In this document: positions 5,772 through 9,862 of the stretch, in pieces
Layout of the letters: each line of letters starts with the position of its first letter
Numbering within the stretch: the stretch's first letter is position 1
Origin: TMED14 sp965657195
Lineage (GTDB): Bacteria; Bacteroidota; Bacteroidia; Flavobacteriales; Schleiferiaceae
Direction of reading: 5' to 3'
NCBI GenBank assembly: GCA_965657195.1
Contig: CBFHNK010000060.1
Span: forward strand, 1 to 9,862
DNA: 9,862 nucleotides
Program-made: the position numbers and the translations under genes
Notes under the pieces: model-generated
What the model was told of the DNA's origin: nothing
The model's input: only the letters and a program-made list of their open reading frames with translations
The model's database searches: none

Positions 5772-6848
5772 ATGAAAAAGCACAACTTTACGGCTGGACC
5801 CTGCATTTTGGCTCCCGAAGTTTTTGAAGGCGCCGCCGCCGCGGTTCGCGAATTCGAAGGAATGGGGCTGTCGCTCCTCGAGATCAGCCACCGCGACAAG
5901 AAGGTCGTGGCCGTGATGGAAGAGGCCCAGCAGCGCGTCCTTCAGACGCTTGGTCTGGGCGACGACTACGCCGTGCTCTTTCTTCAAGGTGGTGCGAGCA
6001 GCCAGTTCGCGATGGTTCCGTTCAACCTACTGACGTCCAGCGGCCGCGCCGGCTACCTCAATACCGGAACCTGGTCGACCAAAGCCCTCGAAGAGGCCAA
6101 CAAACTTGCCCCGGGCCAAGCCATGGAGCTCGCCTCGAGCAAGGACCGCAACTTCAGCTACATCCCCAAGGGATTTGAGATCCCTAGTGGCTTGGACTAC
6201 GTGCACTACACCTCGAACAACACCATTTTTGGAACGCAGGTGAAGTCCTTTTCGAAAGCTGACAGCCTGATGGTCTGCGACATGTCATCCGACATCTTCA
6301 GCCGCCAAATGGACTACTCGGCCTTTGACCTCATCTACGCCGGAGCCCAGAAAAACCTCGGACCCGCCGGAGCCACCTTGGTGGTCGTGCGCAAGGACAT
6401 CCTCGGCAAATCAGGTCGGTACATTCCCACCATGTTTGACTACCCTACGCACATCAAGGGAGAGTCGATGTACAACACTCCGCCGGTATTTTCACTCTAC
6501 GTCAGCCTGCTGACGCTGCGCTGGATGGACGCCCAAGGCGGCCTGCCCGAAATGGAGCGCCGTGCCAACGCCCGCTCCGCCGCACTGTACGGCGAGATTG
6601 ACCGCAACCCGCTTTTTGTCGGAACCGCCGCCACCGAAGACCGCTCACCGATGAACGCCTGCTTTCTCTTGCACGACGAAGCAGCCCACAAAGACACCTT
6701 CGATGCCCTGGCCAAAGAGGCCGGCTTGGTCGGATTGGCCGGCCACCGCAGCGTGGGCGGCTACCGCGCCTCGATGTACAACGCCCTCGAACAATCGAGT
6801 GTCGACGCCCTTGTTGAAGTAATGCGCGAAGTCGAACGCCGCGCCTAA
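5772..6848 (+). CDS. serC: Phosphoserine aminotransferase
   Basis: This 358-residue class V aminotransferase converts 3-phosphohydroxypyruvate and glutamate to O-phosphoserine and 2-oxoglutarate, the second step of phosphorylated serine synthesis; in organisms with the DXP-dependent route it also serves PLP synthesis (PdxF). The N-terminus NFTAGPCILAPEV and ISHRDK (38-43, substrate-binding Arg) are diagnostic. LQGGASSQFAMVPFNL (71-86) binds the cofactor phosphate, W101 and D170 match the residues that stack on and pair with the PLP ring, and K194 in YAGAQKNLGPAG is the Schiff-base lysine. Length matches the family. It is the first gene after its own -7 box and is followed by serA after 21 bases. 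Confidence 0.97.
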   Translation: MKKHNFTAGPCILAPEVFEGAAAAVREFEGMGLSLLEISHRDKKVVAVMEEAQQRVLQTLGLGDDYAVLFLQGGASSQFAMVPFNLLTSSGRAGYLNTGTWSTKALEEANKLAPGQAMELASSKDRNFSYIPKGFEIPSGLDYVHYTSNNTIFGTQVKSFSKADSLMVCDMSSDIFSRQMDYSAFDLIYAGAQKNLGPAGATLVVVRKDILGKSGRYIPTMFDYPTHIKGESMYNTPPVFSLYVSLLTLRWMDAQGGLPEMERRANARSAALYGEIDRNPLFVGTAATEDRSPMNACFLLHDEAAHKDTFDALAKEAGLVGLAGHRSVGGYRASMYNALEQSSVDALVEVMREVERRA

Positions 6849-6869
6849 TCATTTTTTAATCTCTTTCTT

Positions 6870-7814
6870 ATGATCGTACTCGCCAACGACGGCATCGCAG
6901 CCTCAGGTCAAGCCAAACTCGAGGCCGCCGGCCACACCGTACTGACGACTAAAGTTGCCCAAGAGCAGCTCGCGGACTTCATCAATTCCGAAAAGGTCGA
7001 TGTTCTGCTTGTGCGTTCGGCCACCACGGCCCGCGCCGCCCTCATCGACGCTTGCCCTGGTCTGAAAATGATCGGACGCGGTGGAGTCGGAATGGACAAC
7101 ATTGACGTCGACTACGCCAAGAGCAAGGGAATCAACGTATTTAACACTCCCGCGGCTAGCTCTGAGAGCGTGGCTGAACTGGTGTTTGCGCACCTCAGCG
7201 GCCTCTTGCGCTTCTTGCCCGACAGCAACCGCATGATGCCCCTCGAAGGCGAAGCCAAGTTCGACGGACTGAAAAAGGCCTACGGCAAAGGCCTCGAACT
7301 ACGCGGCAAAACCCTGGGAATCATCGGATTTGGCCGCATCGGCCGCGCCGTAGCCCGCCAAGGCTACGGACTCGGAATGAAGGTTGTCGCCCACGACCCC
7401 TTTGTGACCGACGGAAGCTTCGAGGTACAGTTTGCCGACGGTCAGAAGCTCAGCACATCAGCCACGATGCTCAGCATGAGCGACTTGCTTGCTACGTCTG
7501 ACGCCGTAAGCATTCACATCGCGGGCAAATCCGAAGTACTCGGCGCGGCCGAGCTCGCCCAGATGAAAAAGGGAGCCTTTTTGGTCAACGCCGCCCGCGG
7601 CGGAGTCGTCAATGAAGAAGCCCTGCTTAACGCACTCGACAACGGCCACCTGGCTGGAGCCGCCCTCGACGTCTTCACCAACGAGCCCACGCCCCACGTC
7701 AATCTTTTGATGCACGAAAAGCTTTCGCTGACTCCGCACATCGGAGCCGCCACCGAAGAGGCTCAGGACCGCATCAGTACCGAGTTGGCCGACACGATCA
7801 TCGCCCACGCCTAA
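6870..7814 (+). CDS. serA: D-3-phosphoglycerate dehydrogenase, short form without ACT domain
   Basis: This is an NAD-dependent 2-hydroxyacid dehydrogenase of 314 residues. It would oxidise 3-phosphoglycerate to 3-phosphohydroxypyruvate, the substrate of SerC encoded just upstream. GRGGVGMDNID (69-79) is the substrate-domain signature, GFGRIGR (153-159) is the Rossmann glycine loop with D176 as the likely NAD-selecting acid, and the catalytic triad is R243 (AARGG), E272 (NEP) and H290 (TPHIGA). The protein ends soon after the substrate/NAD core, with no ACT domain, so serine feedback of the E. coli type is not expected. A paralogous 2-hydroxyacid role (for example 4-phosphoerythronate dehydrogenase) cannot be excluded from sequence, but adjacency to serC favours SerA. 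The stop is three bases before the next start codon. Confidence 0.92.
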   Translation: MIVLANDGIAASGQAKLEAAGHTVLTTKVAQEQLADFINSEKVDVLLVRSATTARAALIDACPGLKMIGRGGVGMDNIDVDYAKSKGINVFNTPAASSESVAELVFAHLSGLLRFLPDSNRMMPLEGEAKFDGLKKAYGKGLELRGKTLGIIGFGRIGRAVARQGYGLGMKVVAHDPFVTDGSFEVQFADGQKLSTSATMLSMSDLLATSDAVSIHIAGKSEVLGAAELAQMKKGAFLVNAARGGVVNEEALLNALDNGHLAGAALDVFTNEPTPHVNLLMHEKLSLTPHIGAATEEAQDRISTELADTIIAHA

Positions 7815-7817
7815 ACT

Positions 7818-8936
7818 GTGGCGCGCTTTGAGCCCTTTGCTGCGGTTCGTCCGCCCCGCGCGCTTGCCGGTTTGGTGAGCACGCGTTCGTACGTCACGTA
7901 CAGCGAAGAGGAACTAGCGCACAAACTCGGAACCAACCCCTACTCCTTTCTGCACGTGCTTCAGCGACGCTCAGCGCACGAGGATGCTCGCTTTAGCGGG
8001 GTGCGCAAGGGGTTTGAAGATTTTTTGGCCGACGGAACCCTCGTTGCCGACGCCGAGCCCCACATTTACCTCTACCGACAGCAGTGGTCGGGGCATACGT
8101 TTGTGGGCTACCTCGGATTGGTTTCGCTCGAGGACTACCGGGCCGGACGCATCATCAAGCACGAGCACACTTTAGAGGCCCGCGAGGCCCTCTTTGCCCG
8201 CTACCTGGAAACAGTCGGATTCCATGCGGAACCGGTTCTTTTGACCCACCCTCCCCTGCCTGAACTTGCCGCTACCGCAGCACAAGTTCAGACCACCGAG
8301 CCACTGCTCGACTTCGCCACCACGGACGGCGCGGTCCATACCCTTTGGGCGGTCCCTGCTCCTGAGCCCGTGCAGGCAGCTTTGGCGCAGCTCGGACGCC
8401 TGTACATCGCCGACGGCCACCACCGCATGGCCTCATCAGAGCGGTTGGGCGAGGACGCCTATGTCATGGCGTACTTGGTGGACAGCAGTCAACTGCACAT
8501 CGCCTCTTTTCACCGGCACATTGCGGGCGTTCCGCAAGGCGACTGGGTCGCATCCGTGGGTGCAAAGTCGCTGGACCACCGGCCTGAGGGCCTCCCTGAG
8601 CGCGGATTCTATGCCTTGGACCACCGCGGTTGGTGGCAATTTGACCCTGAAAACCTTGCGTTTCCCGAAAGCACGTGGCTGTTCGACCGAATCTTGGCTC
8701 CGTTTTGGGGCGTGGTTGACGAGCGCCACGATGCGCGGATCCGCTACGAACCCGGTGTGGTCGACCTCGCCACCGTCGAAGCAGAACGCCGCGACCAGGA
8801 AACCATTTTTGTGCTTCCGCACCCGCACTGGCACGACATCGAACGCTGGGCTGACCAGGGCAAATCGGTTCCGCCCAAGTCCACCTACATCGAGCCCAAG
8901 TTGCGGTCGGGCGTAACCTTATACGCCTGGAAATGA
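7818..8936 (+). CDS. DUF1015 family protein, possibly serine-linked
   Basis: This is a 372-residue protein recognisable as DUF1015: FEPFAAVRPP (4-13), SYVTYSEEEL then NPYSFLHV (40-47), IIKHEHTL (112-119), and LYIADGHHRMASS (195-207). Family members are usually somewhat longer, around 400 residues. It starts at GTG 7818, three bases after serA; no ATG nearby would keep the conserved N-terminus. The DGHHR motif (199-203) recalls the DGHTR-type motif of the ParB/sulfiredoxin fold, which includes free-serine kinases, so a role in serine or phosphoserine metabolism is a reasonable inference from motif plus context, not something the sequence proves. The stop overlaps the yggS start (ATGA), so it is translated as part of the operon. 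No signal peptide or membrane segment is seen. Confidence 0.88.
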   Translation: MARFEPFAAVRPPRALAGLVSTRSYVTYSEEELAHKLGTNPYSFLHVLQRRSAHEDARFSGVRKGFEDFLADGTLVADAEPHIYLYRQQWSGHTFVGYLGLVSLEDYRAGRIIKHEHTLEAREALFARYLETVGFHAEPVLLTHPPLPELAATAAQVQTTEPLLDFATTDGAVHTLWAVPAPEPVQAALAQLGRLYIADGHHRMASSERLGEDAYVMAYLVDSSQLHIASFHRHIAGVPQGDWVASVGAKSLDHRPEGLPERGFYALDHRGWWQFDPENLAFPESTWLFDRILAPFWGVVDERHDARIRYEPGVVDLATVEAERRDQETIFVLPHPHWHDIERWADQGKSVPPKSTYIEPKLRSGVTLYAWK

Positions 8937-9601
8937 GCGCAAACCTCAACGCATACGCAGAACTAAAGGCCCAATTGCCCGCCGGAACCACCCTGGTCGC
9001 CGTAAGCAAGTTCCAGCCAAACGAAGCCATCGAATCGCTGTACGCCGCCGGCCACCGGGACTTTGGCGAAAACCGTGTGCAGGAGCTTGCCGCAAAGGCC
9101 GCCGTGCTCCCGAAGGACATTCGCTGGCACATGATCGGCCGCATTCAAACCAATAAAATCCGTGAGTTTGCGCCTTTTGTACACCTCGTGCACAGCGTCG
9201 ACCGCATGGATGTACTGACTGTATTGCAAAAGGAGGCCCTGCGCGCCGGCCGAACCATCGACATTCTGCTTCAGGTCCATATTGCCCAAGAAGAAACCAA
9301 GGCAGGATTCAGCCCCTCAGAGGTGCTCGGGCTCTGCGCGGTAAACGTGGTAAACGCATACCCCAACCTGCGCGTCGTCGGATTGATGGGTATGGCCAGC
9401 CTCACCGAAGACCGCGACCAAATCCGCAGCGAGTTTGCCCTGCTGGCAGGCCTGTACCGCGCCGCCCAAGAACAACTTGGCGTGGGCCAAATCACCGTGC
9501 TCAGCATGGGAATGAGCGGGGACTACGACCTCGCTCTGGCCGAGGGAGGCAACTACATCCGCGTGGGTTCGTTGCTCTTTGGCGCACGAAGCGGCCAGTA
9601 A
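8933..9601 (+). CDS. yggS: YggS-family PLP homeostasis protein
   Basis: This is a 222-residue single-domain alanine-racemase-like barrel that binds PLP and keeps free PLP and amino/keto-acid pools in balance; the family has no established catalytic activity. K26 in LVAVSK is the PLP lysine. FGENRVQE (44-51), HMIGRIQTNK (66-75, the usual HFIGxLQxNK block), VHSVD (86-90), LSMGMSGDYDLAL (190-202) and IRVGSLLFGAR (209-219) are all in place and in order. It starts with ATG 8933 inside the DUF1015 stop (ATGA overlap). Its presence in an operon with SerC, a PLP enzyme, fits a role in supplying or buffering the cofactor. Confidence 0.95.
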   Translation: MSANLNAYAELKAQLPAGTTLVAVSKFQPNEAIESLYAAGHRDFGENRVQELAAKAAVLPKDIRWHMIGRIQTNKIREFAPFVHLVHSVDRMDVLTVLQKEALRAGRTIDILLQVHIAQEETKAGFSPSEVLGLCAVNVVNAYPNLRVVGLMGMASLTEDRDQIRSEFALLAGLYRAAQEQLGVGQITVLSMGMSGDYDLALAEGGNYIRVGSLLFGARSGQ

Positions 9602-9621
9602 CGAGCAACTAGAAACTGGTT

Positions 9622-9862
9622 ATGTACGCAGTAATAGATCTCGAAGCAACCGGAGGCAAACCCGGTCAAGAACGCATCATTGAGGTAGCCATCTTCATGT
9701 TTGACGGGCGCCGCATCGTCGATCAGTTCATTTCGCTGGTGCGGCCCGACGTTCCGATTCCGCCCTTTGTCCAAAAACTCACGGGAATCCGAGAGCAGGA
9801 TGTGCGCACGGCTCCGCGCTTTCACGAGGTCGCCAAACGAATTGTGCAAATGACCGAAGGGG
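9622..9862 (+). CDS. DEDD-type 3'-5' exonuclease, probably the Exo/GIY-YIG fusion; 3' end cut by window
   Basis: Only the first 80 residues are present. MYAVIDLEATGG gives exonuclease motif I with D6 and E8, followed by RIIEVAIFMFDGRRIVDQF and VRPDVPIPPFVQKLTGI, the typical start of a DnaQ/epsilon-like exonuclease domain. The wording of the first 80 residues resembles the Bacteroidota protein in which this domain is fused to a GIY-YIG endonuclease domain, related to UvrC/Cho and PolIII epsilon; the second domain would lie outside the window, so the fusion is inference. It starts 20 bases after yggS, with a small inverted repeat just before the ATG, and is probably cotranscribed with it. Confidence 0.88.
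   Translation, partial: MYAVIDLEATGGKPGQERIIEVAIFMFDGRRIVDQFISLVRPDVPIPPFVQKLTGIREQDVRTAPRFHEVAKRIVQMTEG

Noticed and set aside
6849..6869. T-rich stretch between serC and serA as a terminator
   Set aside because: No stem precedes it, and the genes look cotranscribed.

Overview
The window reads as chromosomal DNA of a GC-rich member of the Bacteroidota, most likely a Flavobacteriales-type lineage. The evidence is the gene families (type B L31 next to a GlmU-like protein; an acyl-CoA reductase divergent from a ferredoxin and followed by serC-serA-DUF1015; an exonuclease of the Exo/GIY-YIG type) and several copies of the Bacteroidota -7 promoter element TAnnTTTG just before start codons. No Shine-Dalgarno sequences stand out. 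Ten genes are complete and two are cut by the window edges. I see no tRNA, rRNA, CRISPR array, insertion sequence or strong intrinsic terminator.

Positions 1-1281 (minus strand) hold the 5' part of a GlmU-like hexapeptide-repeat protein and, directly upstream of it, the gene for type B ribosomal protein L31. Both are probably transcribed from a TACATTTG promoter near 1340. Divergent from them, 1450-2943 encodes a large outer-surface lipoprotein with a DUF1573-like sandwich and a right-handed beta-helix.

Positions 2979-3606 hold a compact two-gene cassette: an MNT nucleotidyltransferase antitoxin followed by a HEPN ribonuclease toxin (MntA/HepT). Both signature motifs are intact. The cassette has its own promoter and is more AT-rich than its surroundings. 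Its last 21 bases overlap the 3' end of the convergent acyl-CoA reductase gene (3586-4587, minus).

From 4639 to the end, everything lies on the plus strand and is tightly packed: a dicluster ferredoxin; a secreted protein of unknown function that overlaps it by one base; then, behind a fresh promoter, serC, serA, a DUF1015 protein, a YggS-type PLP homeostasis protein and the start of an exonuclease. The core serC-serA-DUF1015-yggS block joins the first two steps of phosphorylated serine synthesis to a PLP-handling protein and to a family carrying a DGHHR motif that may act on serine. No serB is present. The acyl-CoA reductase and ferredoxin promoters lie face to face in a 51-bp gap, each -7 box inside the other's transcribed leader.

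The most noteworthy items are the MNT-HEPN cassette, the interlocked divergent promoters, the DUF1015 protein in a serine/PLP operon, and two promoters so close to the ATG that the mRNAs are probably leaderless.
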